Part shown: positions 33,486-46,148 of the stretch, in pieces | Layout: the number at the start of each line of letters is the position of its first letter | Position numbering within the stretch: the first letter of the stretch is position 1 | DNA from: Pocillopora verrucosa | Taxonomy: Eukaryota > Cnidaria > Anthozoa > Scleractinia > Pocilloporidae | DNA length: 64,000 bases | Direction of reading: 5' to 3' | NCBI RefSeq assembly: GCF_036669915.1 | Contig: NC_089313.1 | Coordinates: 2,895,085 to 2,959,084, forward strand | The notes under the pieces: generated by a model | The model's input: the letters and a program-made list of their open reading frames with translations, nothing else | The model's database searches: none | What the model was told of the DNA's origin: nothing | Position numbers and translations under genes: made by a program

Positions 33486-34430
33486 TCATGATGTGATTAC
33501 TGAGTAGAATCCGCTCCTAGCAGTTCTCAGAGATCCTGAATGTGATCTGCTATCCTTTCCGAAACGAAACACGGCTCTTGTCTCGTTCTTGATATCCTGT
33601 TTTAGGAATGCGTATACAATCGGATTAAGAACTGAGTTAACCATAATTAGCAGAGAAAAGAATGTTTGGACATCGTCAGGGACTGCACAAAGGTTATACG
33701 GGGCTTGACAGAATGTGACGTAGATTTCTGTCCCGTAGCATACTACGAATATAGCAACAACTGCAACCACTAATTTTACCGTTGACGATTTCAACCCAAT
33801 TTTAACTGGTGCGTTCAGTATTCTTGCAGAGTTTGCCGCCACGTTAAATCTAACCTGAGTCAACAGAACTGACATCTGCTTCGAAACTCTTCGGGCGATG
33901 AACAAGATATGCGAGGTTGTTACGATAAGGATTATCGTTGGCACAATTTCAAACAACAGCGTATACATGGTGATTATTACGAACTCTGCCTGGGCAGAAA
34001 TCTCATTGTAATACAGTTCGTATGCCCATCTAGCGAAGATGAGAACACTCGGAACTCCCCAAGATGCCACAATGATAGTGATTGTTTTTGCAGCGGTCAT
34101 AACGTATACGTATCTTAATGAATAAACGATGGCGATATAACGTTCCACAATCATCGCAATCATCGAGAAGGTGGAGGCTTCGATGAAAAAGCTGTAGAAA
34201 TTAAAGCGAATGCTGTTGTTACATGAGTGAACGAGTATGTTGCAAACAAAAGATGCTGGGAAATATCCACAAGTGACGCCCAGATCGGCGATTGCCAAAG
34301 AAAGAACAAACCAGTTGGCTGTTGTTTGTAATCTTCTTCTTTTCACGATGATGAAAATAATCCAGGTGTTTCCCAGGAAACCGAAAAGAGTTATAAACCA
34401 ACCAACGACCCAAAACCAGTGAAGAGCCAT
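33486..34430 (-). CDS. class A GPCR, paralogue 6 (inverted, diverged)
   Basis: 314-aa single-exon receptor starting MALHWFWVVGWFI. Family motifs: GNTWIIF in TM1, LSLAIADLGVTCGYFP in TM2, VERYIAIVYSLRY at TM3, NSVLNPIVYAFLKQD in TM7. TM6 reads VVAIFVVCYGTEI, again with no CWxP. ECL1 has VHSC, ECL2 no cysteine, ECL3 C-QAPYNL-C (six residues rather than five). The C-terminal tail is longer than in the others, with a Ser/Arg-rich end (RSHSGSLRTARSG) that could be phosphorylated. It is the only family member on the minus strand and the most divergent. A minus-strand AATAAA lies at 33419-33414. Ligand unknown. Confidence 0.9.
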   Translation of the reverse strand: MALHWFWVVGWFITLFGFLGNTWIIFIIVKRRRLQTTANWFVLSLAIADLGVTCGYFPASFVCNILVHSCNNSIRFNFYSFFIEASTFSMIAMIVERYIAIVYSLRYVYVMTAAKTITIIVASWGVPSVLIFARWAYELYYNEISAQAEFVIITMYTLLFEIVPTIILIVTTSHILFIARRVSKQMSVLLTQVRFNVAANSARILNAPVKIGLKSSTVKLVVAVVAIFVVCYGTEIYVTFCQAPYNLCAVPDDVQTFFSLLIMVNSVLNPIVYAFLKQDIKNETRAVFRFGKDSRSHSGSLRTARSGFYSVITS

Positions 34431-36313
34431 CCTTATTTTGACATCAAAGGTTTGATTCCTGAGACGATTTTATCACAATGCCTCAGAAATGAATAAATAC
34501 CTACGTTTTCCCTTAAAATTATTACACCTCTGGGTAAAAATTGTCATAAAATGTGAAGATCGTATTTTTCTTTCTCCGTTTCTAAACGGTAGCTTATCAC
34601 GACGTTATTACCTAAGAAAGTTTCTTTCAATTTCACTGAGAAACCTGCTGAAAGCTTACAAATAATTATGATCAAATTGAGCATAAATTTTAATTGTTAA
34701 TTCCCGCCTTTTCAATGAACCATACCTCCCCGCATTTCACGAAGGCTGGAACAGTTGTTCAGCTGAAAACAATTGAAAAGGAAATGATTTTCTTCAAATA
34801 ATCTCCTCCTTTGCGTGGATGTGAAAAGTGTTATTTGACAAATGACACTATTTGTTAAATAAAAATGCACAAGTCAAATCTCGTTTCATCCCGAAACATT
34901 TGTTAGACCCTAACAGAACGTTGCTGGACAACAGGGAATTCATTTTGCATGATATTTTGAGAAGAAGCAGCATACAGGGAGATGTTCTATTTTGTTCTCT
35001 TTACACACACAAAAAAAACCCTTGCTTCTAAGTGGCATGAAACAATTAACTGTGCTAAGGTCCGAAATTTGCATTAACTTAGGATAATCAAACAAACCTA
35101 CAGGTAGAACAAAGGTAGACAACTACAAAAGACGAAAATTATTTACACAAAAATATTTAAAAAAAAAGCGTTGAAGCGGTTATACATGCCATTTGAAACG
35201 CTAGTTAGTTAAAAATAGTTACAACGATTGCAAAACCATGATAACAAAACTGTACAACATTCTAGTAATAAATGAACTGACTTAAATTAAATCTTAGTCT
35301 GTTATTATAATTTTAAGTTACCAGAAATTACATTGGAAAGTTATTATACAGGACTACATAAGGCAGCTTTATCTTCTATCTTTCGAAAAAAAACAACAAC
35401 GAGAAGGAAAAAAAAAAGGAGATCTCTATCCTTGACCACTTCGAGAATTTTTCAGCCAATTTCAACCATGAGCGATACTCATTTGCATTTAGCTATAATA
35501 TGATATTGAAAGACGCTGACACCCTACACACCCGCGCAGTTTATCAGAGAGTTGAAACAAGCGTGAAGAACAGATATATTCATTTAGTTCGTCTTGGTCG
35601 TAAAAGATGTCAATTTTCGCTATTTAACCCCACACTCAAAACGGCAATACCTCAACCGGTAGCCTCGAGGTAAATGAAGAAATTTACTTTTGAATTTTTA
35701 TCTTCTCACTAGAATGAATAGAGCTGATATCTTGAAGACGGGGAGTTGGCGTGTAATCGATAGGATACGCAGATTCGCTCCGACAAGCAAGTTTTAAAGG
35801 ATCGATGTGCAAGCGATGAAAGTTTAGAAATGGTGTGGAGAAAAGAGGAAAACATCTTAAGCCACAATGACAAATGACGAATCAAAACCCAGCCGAGCAA
35901 TTACCGACCGCATACTCTACTGCTAAACTAAAGCGAAGTCCTCGGCGAGCGACGAGGCTATATTATGCTTAGTTCTCAAGGGTCCTAACGTGTACTAAGA
36001 TCGACATTCAGTGCTTCCAATCTCGATAGGAGTCAGCTCCATCAAAAAAGAAAGCTATTAAATCCTTTTCGAGGAAGAGTGTGCACTCTTCTCCTATTGA
36101 AGCATTTTACTGTAATTTTCTACCGCACACTGAGAAGCAACTGTAGGGTTTAGGTCAAACTCCACCTCCTGTGTTCTGAGGGTGAAAAGTCAACAGAAAG
36201 GAGAGAATTGGAGAAGAGGCCTGGAACTAGAGTAATCCAATATGGCGGAGTACTTTGGCTATCACCTGTGAAATTCAGGTTCATAGTTCCAGATTATTCT
36301 AGGAATAGAAAAT
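34431..36313. other. intergenic, upstream of receptor 6 and ureF (divergent)
   Basis: The two genes are head to head, separated by about 1.9 kb. No gene, RNA or clear repeat is seen. Confidence 0.5.
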
Positions 36314-39300
36314 ATGACTGATATACACAATCAAGAAATTACTGGAAAAGAGACGGATTCAACGACAACATGGATTTTGCTGCAGATAGCTGATTCAGGT
36401 ATGAGTATATCAGCCAGTACGTAAATTGTAATTGGAAAGCTGATGTAAATTACGTGCAGGCTTAAAAGCGGTGTAATTTGTTTAACGAAAAAAAAAACAT
36501 TATTAGTATTATTCATTACAAGTTATTTTCAGAAAAATAGTGAAACAATACTCCTTTCAAAGCGAGAATTCAATGATATTTTCAAGATTATGTCGGTAAA
36601 CAGCTGAATAGACGTCAAGTGTTCCACGTTGAAGGCTATAAAAAGTAACATTTTAAAGCTAAGATGAACATATTACCTTGCCTCAATACCTTTCTTTGAT
36701 AACGAGGTGAAATTTTTGACGGGATATGAAATGTTTGACGTTTTTTCAAATGATTTTCGACTAATTTTTAGACAAAGCAGGTTAGTAACAAGTACACCAT
36801 GTTCACGAGTTTTGTTGCAGCAGCAGCAGCAGCAGCGGCAACCGCGTTTTCTGGCGCGTAATTTAGGCGGGAATTTTCAGGCAGATGTGAACCAACTAGA
36901 TTCAATTATTTCAGTATACAGTACTTTAAAACCAGCTTATGGTCTCGCAAATTCCAGAACAGCAGAGGAAATTTAAAACAAAAACTTATGAAACATTGTA
37001 ATCAAGCAGACAAGTAAAGAGAATAAAGAAAAATATCAGTTAGGGGATTGTAAGTTGATTCAACACCAAATTCTCCAAACTAACATCACAAGAACTGTAT
37101 GGTAGACATTAAGGAGAATTACTTATGAGATCTTGGGGGTTAGATGGTTAATGAAAGACTGAAACTAATTGCCGTACAGTCTTACAGTTTTAGAGCATTA
37201 ACACATTTCTTTGAGGCAATTATGTTTGAAAGAAGACAATTGTAAAATTGATAATAATTATTATAAAACATCTCTAAAGAAGGTTTAAAAATATCCAACT
37301 TTATTCAAATGATGACTGGTTGACATATGGCTGAAGTAACAGTTACAGTAACAGTAACAGTAACACAAAACTTCTGGTGAGCAGAAAATATATATCAAAA
37401 TTATCTTCTCTAGAATTATATCAGTTTCATCTTTTGATTGGTAGCATTTCCTACTGGAGGATTCTCACATAGTTTTGGATTTGAATCTGCAACAAAACAT
37501 GGCTTTGTAACAGAGTATAGTAAGTATGAAACAGAATGCAGTGTTCAGTGAATTGTAATATTGGAGTACACAATGTAAATATATGTTAGCAACTTTAAAA
37601 TTTATGTTTGATGGTAAAGAGTAGGTTTTTGTTGCTGTTTCCATGTTAATTTTTTTCTTCTTCCTTTTTAGGTGCATTCAAAGCTTTTTTGTTCTCTTGC
37701 CTTCAAAACACAGGTAATACTTGGTGAAAGCTACCATTAATGACTTTTATCATTTAAAAAAGGAAACAGTTCTTTGCACTTACACATATTACCTAGTTTG
37801 GCAAGTTGTCTTAATGAAACATTAATCCAAAATTTCTATAAACCAGAAAATGTTTTCATGTGCTGTCCACTGGTGATGCAATGTTATAGTACGGGCTGTG
37901 ATCACATGCCTCCTCTCTCGTTTGGGAGAGCACATTTAAAATACAAGTTTGTAACCACTTAAATCCTATGGAAAATTCAGGTTGTCAGTTCACTATTTCT
38001 GATTTTTCTTCAGTTAAACCTAGTTTAGCTATAAATATTTTGCTGGTGTGAATAGGTAGGGTATCAGACCAATAGAAGAAGTTTAATGGTTAATACTCGT
38101 TTTCATTCTTTTCAGCTGTGCTTTTAACTACTAGTAAGGCAGAGGCCATGTAAAGTAAACACTCCTTTCTCTCCTCACCACAAAGAGCCATTGATTTGCC
38201 TTTTCTCACAGCCCCAATGTTTTGTCCTCTATCTGCAAAGCTATAGTTAAACTAGAGAGCTAACTGAAGTCCTTCATTTCAAATCTTTTAGCATCATTCA
38301 GTCTCTCTTTTGTCAATGAATCACACAAGAATTGCCATAATGTTGAGCGGATCAAAGAGTTGGATGGAATGGTTCAAGCTTACCTCAGTAACCATGTAGC
38401 GAACAGAGCAAGCATCAGGCAGGTCAGTTATACATTATCTATAATAAATCTATTATACATTATTGATCAACAATAAAGCTCGCTACATATCTTTATTTTG
38501 AGGTGAATAAGTTGTTGATTCTGTATAATTTTTCTTTATTTTATCAACTAAAAAAACTGGCATTTGAATAGTAAAACTTGTTTAGCATAAGAACATGCAT
38601 TTGTACCCCTAGTACTTATCTGCATATGTGTAATTAACCATTTCTTCCCAGTAGTGATTAACCTGTTACTTCTCTCTATAACATCCATACATTATCCAGC
38701 AAACAGGTAATGAGAATACTCAAACTAATCAGGTGGAAGTTGTTATCTTGATTTAACTCCAAATTCTCATGAATAATTTACAAGAAAATGTGTAGCTTGT
38801 AAAAGGGAGAGTTAGCAATAGATCTTAGGGGTCAAAGGGTTACTAGTGTTTAGGAGAATAAAGCTATCCATCAAGCATCTCCTGCTCCTCTTACTTAAGG
38901 CATAATTTCTTAGACCACTAACCCATGTAAGAAAATTTGAGAACTTCAATTATCTATTTGTTAAGTACTATGTAGCTTACAAGTCTCAACTGCTTGTTTC
39001 TAAGATTTTCTTTTTTATAATTTCTTTTTTATCAGAAAAGCTATTACTGGTCATTAGAAGTCCCAAATTATTAGGCCATTTTAAGTCTCTCAGATTGAAA
39101 CTTTGAAAAGGACATGATTAATTGTGATGTGTCACCGCATTACAAGTATCTAAAGCTTTTGTGGTACCATTGTTTATCAGGGAAACTCCTTACTTGACAC
39201 AGCTTGCAAAACATTTGGAAAACAAGAAATGAAAAACTTACAGGTATGTTCTAAATGACAAATGTTTGTAGTTATAAAAATACAACTTACATTTCTGCGT

Positions 39301-41143
39301 GGCACTGAGGTAGTATGTGTCTCTGGCAATGTTTTTTTCCTTTCTTGAGCCCATTATTTATGTTTTAAAAGAGAAAGAAAAGTAACAAGGTAAAGAACAT
39401 GATAGCACCTCACTATTCCGCCTTGAAAGACAACACCCCTACTTAACAGGAATTTTATGAAGACAAGTTATCAACCTTTCACGTGTCTGCAACAAGGATG
39501 AAAATCACGAAGTGTTTTTTCCTTCAAACTGTAGAAGAACGTTGTAAGATAATCAAGAGATGAAAGTGCCCTGTCAGTAGTACTGATAGTCGACAGTAAA
39601 CATCTGTAGTTTTGGGGAAAATTTCTGGTATAAATTTCAATGATAAAATTTCCGTCTCATTCCACGGTTCATGAAAGGTGGAATCCTACTTCCTAACCCT
39701 CTCCCTCTTGTCCACTCCTCCTCGTAACTTCCGTCCGACCCTCTTCAGCGCTGGGAAGTACCGAGATAAGCTGCGGCTAGGTGGTCCAATACGCTCCAGA
39801 ACAGGCCTTACCTATAACTGCTTTATTTCAGGTCCAACTCGAGAACAAATGCCTCTTTGGTCACTTTGCCGTTGTGTTTGGCTTCATGTGCGGCATGTTA
39901 AACCTCTCTGTGGTCCAAACACAACAACTTTTCCTTTTCTCGACTCTCCGAACGGTAATTGCCAGTGCTGTGAGACTTGGTAATATTGGACCGTTACAGG
40001 TACTTGTAGAACGTCAGGTTTTGGGCAGCTACGAATAACAATACAAGATAAATATATGACAATAGGTGATATCTACATTTGTCGCGCTCGTTCTTTTCAT
40101 CCCACTTTCATATAGTCGTCCTTTACAACCGTTTTTCCCTTTTTTTGTACGGGGAGGATGTCAATCATGATTTCCCCTTTTCGTTAGTGGAGGGGTGGGA
40201 ATCGTTGTGTGAAATTCCCCCCCCCCCCCTTCCAAAAAAGAAAAAGTTTCGACAAAGACTTCACATTGAAGAAAACCTGTGCAGTTAAGGACAAAGTCAA
40301 TCTGAGACGGATTCTGGAAAATCCTACGTGTGCTGAAATCTGGATGCAGAAGTTACACATGAATATGGCTTTGCATAGTCTGTGTTGGCGTCTTATCATA
40401 CGTTCTGAATCCCAGGGGTGCTAACAGAAAGGATGCCACGACTACAGCTTATCTTAGTTATGGGAAAGAATGTCCAAGGAATACGTAACGTGTCTTACAA
40501 TTACATGTTTTGAATTCTGACGAGAAGGCTATAGACAATCGGCTGTTTCATGACTCCTCAATGATAATCCCTTGAGGATTCAAACACTGGCACGGAATGC
40601 CCGTATAAGAAGTGAGCATAAAAACTCAAGGTCTCTTGTGTACGGTTATTGTTGTAGTTGCAGCTCCGCTAATTAATGCGGTACTATATTTTGATTCATG
40701 AACTTTAGGCTCAATCCATCCAATTTGAAATGCAGAAGACAGCAGAAGAAATAAGGAAAAAGTGAGTATCGTGAGCGGAATACTGGTCTGAACACCAAAC
40801 TGGTGGACGCAACACAGCCTTTGTTTTACTTAGGTTTTTGGACTTATGTTTGTGAATGGATTTTCGACTTAAGAGTTACCTTTATTTGGATTTTTACTGT
40901 GTTTGACGCCTTTCGCAGCAGTGTCTATTGTTGTAGAACGAGATCAACTACCACAACAGGTGTTCAAACTAGACGAAAACCAGGTCATCTGACCATTAGC
41001 CCACTTATTTACCTGAACTGTTGTTTTTATACATTCCTAGGTTCGAAATGACCACCGTGGAGGAAGCAACAACAACAGCCCCCGTTGCTGACTTTCTTCA
41101 GGGTGCTCACGACAACCTGTTTTCAAAACTTTTCTACTCGTGA
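36314..41143 (+). CDS. ureF: urease accessory protein UreF (8 exons, 239 aa)
   Basis: UreF works with UreG and UreH/UreD to load nickel into urease. Exons: 36314-36398, 37445-37519, 37672-37713, 38292-38422, 39181-39243, 39832-39999, 40709-40761, 41041-41143. All introns are GT-AG and phases agree, giving 720 coding bases. Family signatures in order: LLQIADSAFPTGGFSHSFG (residues about 22-40), FLFSCLQNTASF, LSNHVANRASIRQG, GHFAVVFGFMCG (about 142-153), SVVQTQQLFLFSTLR, AVRLGNIGPLQAQ, and the C-terminal ADFLQGAHDNLFSKLFYS. Length is normal for UreF. The start ATG gives a short polar lead. A poly(A) signal lies at 41395. Urease itself and UreG are not in the window. Urease use by corals is known; its role here is inferred. 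Confidence 0.93.
37340..37363. repeat. (AACAGT)n microsatellite in ureF intron 1
   Basis: Four tandem copies of a hexamer of the type ACAGTA, starting near 37340. Confidence 0.6.
38645..38842 (+). mobile_element. MITE-like repeat in ureF intron 4
   Basis: Starts CCCAGTAGTGATTAACCTGT and ends GGTCAAAGGGTTA. It is homologous along its length, in opposite orientation, to 55080-55291, and partly to 53827-53950. The full copies share short inverted ends of the TAACCCTTTAACTCCC type. Non-coding. A truncated relative may be at 37065-37155. Confidence 0.65.
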
Positions 41144-41394
41144 AAAGAGGCATGGAAATGTCGTTAATTCCGAATGACTGGTCGTCAATGTAGCGCCTCT
41201 AAATGAAACAGGTCGAGGTAAAAGAACTGCAAGTTATGTGAAGTTTTCGTGGTGAATAACCAGAGATCTCTACACGTTTTGTAGGGGCTGTGATCGAAGC
41301 AATAACGTGTCTCGAGCGCCGGAAAGCTATAGCACGCGAGGGCTACAATGCGGTCAACAAGGCAGTGATCCATTTGGGTAGTCCACATAAATGT

Positions 41395-41400
41395 AATAAA
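41395..41400 (+). promoter_or_regulatory. poly(A) signal of ureF
   Basis: AATAAA about 250 bases after the ureF stop, and about 135 bases short of the FAM167-like poly(A) signal on the other strand. Confidence 0.45.
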
Positions 41401-41535
41401 AACATGGAAAACTGTGTATGACTTGCATCAAATACCAAACTTGACTCTAATGACCCTGATGGTGACTTTCGCTCAGGTTGATGAAGCGTCAGTGACTAAT
41501 ATCGACAGCAGTCAGAATACACGATTATGCCGAAC

Positions 41536-41541
41536 TTTATT
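41536..41541 (-). promoter_or_regulatory. poly(A) signal of FAM167-like gene
   Basis: AATAAA on the minus strand about 120 bases after the stop at 41662. Confidence 0.45.
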
Positions 41542-41661
41542 AAATCTCAACTCTGGAAATTAATCTTTACAAAAATTTACAAATATTTAAATCCGATTGC
41601 GCGAAAAAGCTATTCGTTAAACTATGTTCATAAGTCTTAGTCCATCTTCTATAATTTTTTT

Positions 41662-43423
41662 TTATATCACAAAGTGCTCAAAGTTTTCGTTTGTGAAGTC
41701 GCTTTCGTCAAAAGACAATGAAGACATGGAATAAGTCAGAAGTGGCCTTCCCGAGTTATCTGACGCTGCCCTTTTTCGGAGACCCGGAGAGGCTTCGTCT
41801 CTGTAATACGTCTCCGAAGACTTTTCGGGAATCCGATAAAATGGACTGATTGGTGAACTCGGAGAGGTGTCGGGAAGACTGATCTTTCGATCGATTGGAG
41901 ACACTGGAGGCGGGCAATTCCTGATTGAGTTGAGAACACCTCGGAGTTGTACAAACTGCTTCATAAGGTTCTGGTCTTGCTGCTTGAGAAATTTCTGTTG
42001 GATGAAAAATTAAGTTAGAGAAAAGCGGATGCTTACTTTCTTGACAGTTGAAATTTGAACATGTGTATTCCTAGAAGTTACGGGAAATTTTTTATATCTT
42101 AGCTCAAACGAATGAGATGTTAGAGATAGAAGCGTTGATGGAGCTAAGATTCTCAGAGCAGAAATTAGAGAAAAATGCATATAAGTTGTTTCCCGTTGCC
42201 TACAAGCAGACGCTACAGGACACGCGTTTCTCCACCCGCGGAAGGACTCGAGACGAGTCGAGAGAGTTCTACTCTTTGCAGCGCATAGCTTAAGGCTCGT
42301 ACTTTTCGTCGGGCGAAGGCACACTCGTGCTGAAGCGGTTCCTGATCCTCTTCGCGGGCTGTGTTTTCTAGAACAGATACAAGACATATCTTTCTCCCCA
42401 TGGGTTTTGTTTATTTGTCTCAATCATTTTTTTTTCTCAGTGGGCAATCACCCCGCCCGCAACAATTCAATCGTCACCGCCATCACAGTTTGTCAAGAAT
42501 TTCAAGGAGCGTAGCATTTTTTAACGTTCAAGTACATAACACTTCCAAGCTACTATCCACTGAAATTGAAGATGGACAACAAGGTAACCCCTTACTTCAA
42601 ATTCATCTATTTCCTCAATATCCTGCTGTGCGAAGATCTAATGTTTAGTTTTCAAAATCTTGAAAATACAAAAGCTTGTCTGATATTTTCAAGAGATAAG
42701 AGAAACGTTTCTGCTCCGCCCAAGTGACACGCGCAATCATAGACTTCAGTAACACAAACACCACAGGAATTTTTCGAGCAGAATCGATTGATGCAGGGTT
42801 TATTCCTAAACGCACGTGTCTCCATTGAAAGGTCATTTATTTGGGGCACGGTGGCGGGGAATAATTTAGGCTATTATTATTGTGGACAGATAACATCAGT
42901 GGAAAAATATTGTTCCTGTGAATGAAAACAATTACAGTCGGGAGGAAAGTTATCAAAGCTTAATTGCATGTATATGAATCATGGGTTGAAAAACATTTGC
43001 GCCTTAGTAACCAAGATGTCTTTTACGATATTACGAGTAAATCCCAATACCGAAGGGGCGTTAATCTCAAGTACAGCTAAATGAATTTAATATATTGAGA
43101 GACCTTAATTTATAATCTCCGCGATTAGCCATAATTTTTCTTTATAGCACGTATCTAGATTATCTTCGAGTATGACATTAAAATTAAATAACTTGTTAAG
43201 CGCTTACGATTTCTTTCACAATCCACTTGATTGCCGCGTCTAGGTCTGTTTTGCGTTCGTGAAACGTCTTCAACTTTCGCTCTTCTTCATTCAAACAAAA
43301 TGCGGGTCTTTCCGACTCCAGAATCTCATCAACGGAGCTGATCATAACGCTCGGCTGAGTTTCTGAGTCCTCCTCCTCGCTCGTACTCTCCGTAGATTGC
43401 TGTTCTGTCATGAGGAAAGACAT
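41662..43423 (-). CDS. FAM167-like protein (2 exons, 182 aa)
   Basis: Exon 1 is 43423-43208 and exon 2 is 41994-41662; the donor ATC|GTAAGC and acceptor CATCCAACAG|AAA join in phase 0. The protein has an acidic Ser/Glu-rich start, then DLDAAIKWIVKEI running across the junction into KFLKQQDQNLMKQFVQLRG, a helical segment like the conserved core of vertebrate FAM167A/B (W, then QD-L--Q---L). The rest is Ser/Pro-rich with repeated SP sites and ends in an acidic stretch. Human relatives are about 160-215 aa, so length fits. The biochemical role of the family is poorly defined. It lies tail to tail with ureF. Gene structure is well supported; family naming is moderate. Confidence 0.68.
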
Positions 43424-46148
43424 AATTTTGTACGTTTAGGATTACAGGTAAGCCCTGGTGCAACATACACCGAGCTATGAAAATTCCTGTGTTGACTGGA
43501 TCGCACTAAGTGATAATTACCGAAGCGGTAAGTCTGTCCTTTCTAATTCTTTGTGCAAATAAATGATGAGTTTGACAAATGATGACCCTAGGGTTCTAAT
43601 CAAAATGACATATCAGTGTTGACTGAAGAAGTACTTGCCTATGAGTCAGCTTCGTGTTTCGACGTAATTGCTCTCTTGTTACAAGTTATGACGATTTTTA
43701 TTATTGTGTCAAAACTTTTCTGCAAAGTAACCGGATTTAGCTAAAACCTGACGTTTATTCTGGGCACATTAATTCAAATTTGACGTAATTTAGGTACATC
43801 AGGCGTGACAGCGAGATCCGGCAAGAGACACAAGCAATGTTTGTATTGACAAAAAGCTACAATGATGTTTCAAATTGTGTTGTGTATCAAACCTTGTCCC
43901 TCCGACTGATCGCCGTAATCTGACCACAGCCAATAAAAATAGATCGATAACTTTACGTTCCTCTATCTCCAAGATTTGATCAATATGCAGCCTCTCCTTA
44001 CAATTCCAGTATATCTTGAAATAAGCAGTTGATAAGAAAAGACGAACCTATCAGGCTATAAACACTATCTTTACGACCAAAATTTCATCGTAGATTTACA
44101 ATCCAACGTATCGCAGCTTCAAGAGAGAAATAATACAATGATTTTTAGAGTTAATCGGCTAAGATTCTGTTGCGTTATTCAAGTCGTGTGCTTTGTCATA
44201 GCTACGTGGTCTATTCTTAGTCCCCCCGGGCCTCACATCGTTTTTTCGGAACAGTGTTACGCACGGGTCGTAGTAGCCAGGGGGGGGGGGAAGGTCCTGA
44301 ATACCCCCTGCCCTGCTGGTGAGAAGAATTTTTAATAAATAAACGACGAAACCTTGAAATTCAGGAGGCGAAAACGCGCGTGAACCGAGGAATCAACACG
44401 CATGCATAGCAGAGGATTCCCATCACTAACAACTCATTTATTCTTATTCTTCAAAATCTTGCTAGGGGTAAAACACAGCGTTAATGTCGCGAAGACAGTC
44501 GAAAAGGTACCCTTGATAAATCCCAGTGTGACTCCACTCCAACCCCCCTTTTTCAAAAAATCCTTGCTACTTCCCTGGACATCTCTTTAAAAAGCCCTAC
44601 TTTGAATTGAAAGAAAAGTCGTTCTCGGATTTCATCCCGAACTTATTCTTCTTAAAAGCAACTATTCAACTTGCCCTCCATTTCTGAAAAGAAAGGACGT
44701 AACGCTGTCATCACCTTAATTACATACCAAGCCAAAAGACTGAAAGCACGCAGAAAACATAACAAGCAATTAAGAAAAAAAATACTTTGTAATCATTTTA
44801 CCGGATGGCCACCCAGACTTCGAAATACAAGAACGAGGGACTTGCCTCCCACACGTGGCCGAAAAGGTTTCGTACACAAAGTGACCTTGTTGAGCTGGAG
44901 CTTAGGCCGCTTGTGGTTAAGAAAGGAAATCGTTGTTGATACATGAGAAATACAACCTACCGACTGTAAAGGTCATAAGAAGAATGGAAATGATCACAAA
45001 TTCAATAAGCTTCTGATAGTCAAACAAATACTCCTTGTCAGTACCGTGGGGAATATAGAAAGAACAGTATGGATAATGAAGGGCATGGGCAGACAAACGT
45101 GTGGGTTTCAAGTTTTACGTCTGCGTAGAGGAAGGGAACTAACCCTTCCTAAACAGCCACGAAATCACTTGAGTCAACATACAAAAGAAAAAATTTAAAT
45201 TGACTTCAGCCACTGGAAAAGTTTTATTAGGGCGGAATTTGAGGATCAAATGTTACGTATAAAGCATATCCCGCAATCACTTGAAACGCTGCAAATTACA
45301 GCAAATGTAAGAAATCAATTACCGTGTCTAATTGTTGACGTCAATCTCATAAGGTTGTGAGCTCGCGAATCTTCTACAGAAGAAATGCGGCTCAAAGGAA
45401 AACAAAATGAAATCGTTAATTCCCATTATTCGTCGTGTAAAATGTCTCAAACGGGCCTTTGTTATCTGTATTCAGCAACTTCGCTCGAACAGACGGTTAG
45501 CGCACGATTCGGCTAGTCAACTTATCATGACAGTGTATAGTGTATCTGATTAACTTCGTTTGATTCAAAGACCAAATCCCCCCCATCCCCCATTCTCTCC
45601 CCCCCCCCACCTCAATCTCCAATGAAGCAAAAGGAAGTTACGCGGGAAAATGAGGTCGGAAAACAAAATGGAGATTAGGCTTTACATGGTCAGTTTTAGC
45701 CGCCTTGTTTATTACATAATGGCTGTCGTTTAAAAAAAATAAAAATTTCATTTGCATTACAATTGGCCTTACCATGAAAAGGCCATTGTCTGAAACAGGT
45801 CTTTGTTGTCTGCCTTCAAAGGGCTGATGCTCGAAACTTCGACTACGCAAAATTCGCCAGGGCGATCAGTGTCTCCCTCGATCAAGCTCGAGTAAAGAGT
45901 ATGCTAAGTAAGTCTTCTAGAGAATCAGTGCCCCCCCTCTCCCATAAGGAGAAACTAGAGTGGCTAGTGGGGACTGAAAGCAAGATGAATATTAGGCCCC
46001 TGCAGGAGCCCATTATCCCTGACGTGAAGGTAAACATTACACATGAGTGAAGATTACTTTAAATTAGTGGTATCCTGTTGTGAAGAAACGCTCTTGCTGA
46101 AGTAATAATAACCTATTATCGGAACATTGAGATAGGAGATTTTTAGCA

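Noticed and set aside
39678-40038. Two overlapping plus-strand ORFs as separate genes
   Set aside because: They are ureF exon 6 with flanking intron, one in the right frame and one shifted.
44917-45111. Membrane protein exon on the minus strand
   Set aside because: One hydrophobic stretch and a weak donor only; no partner exon or family match was found.
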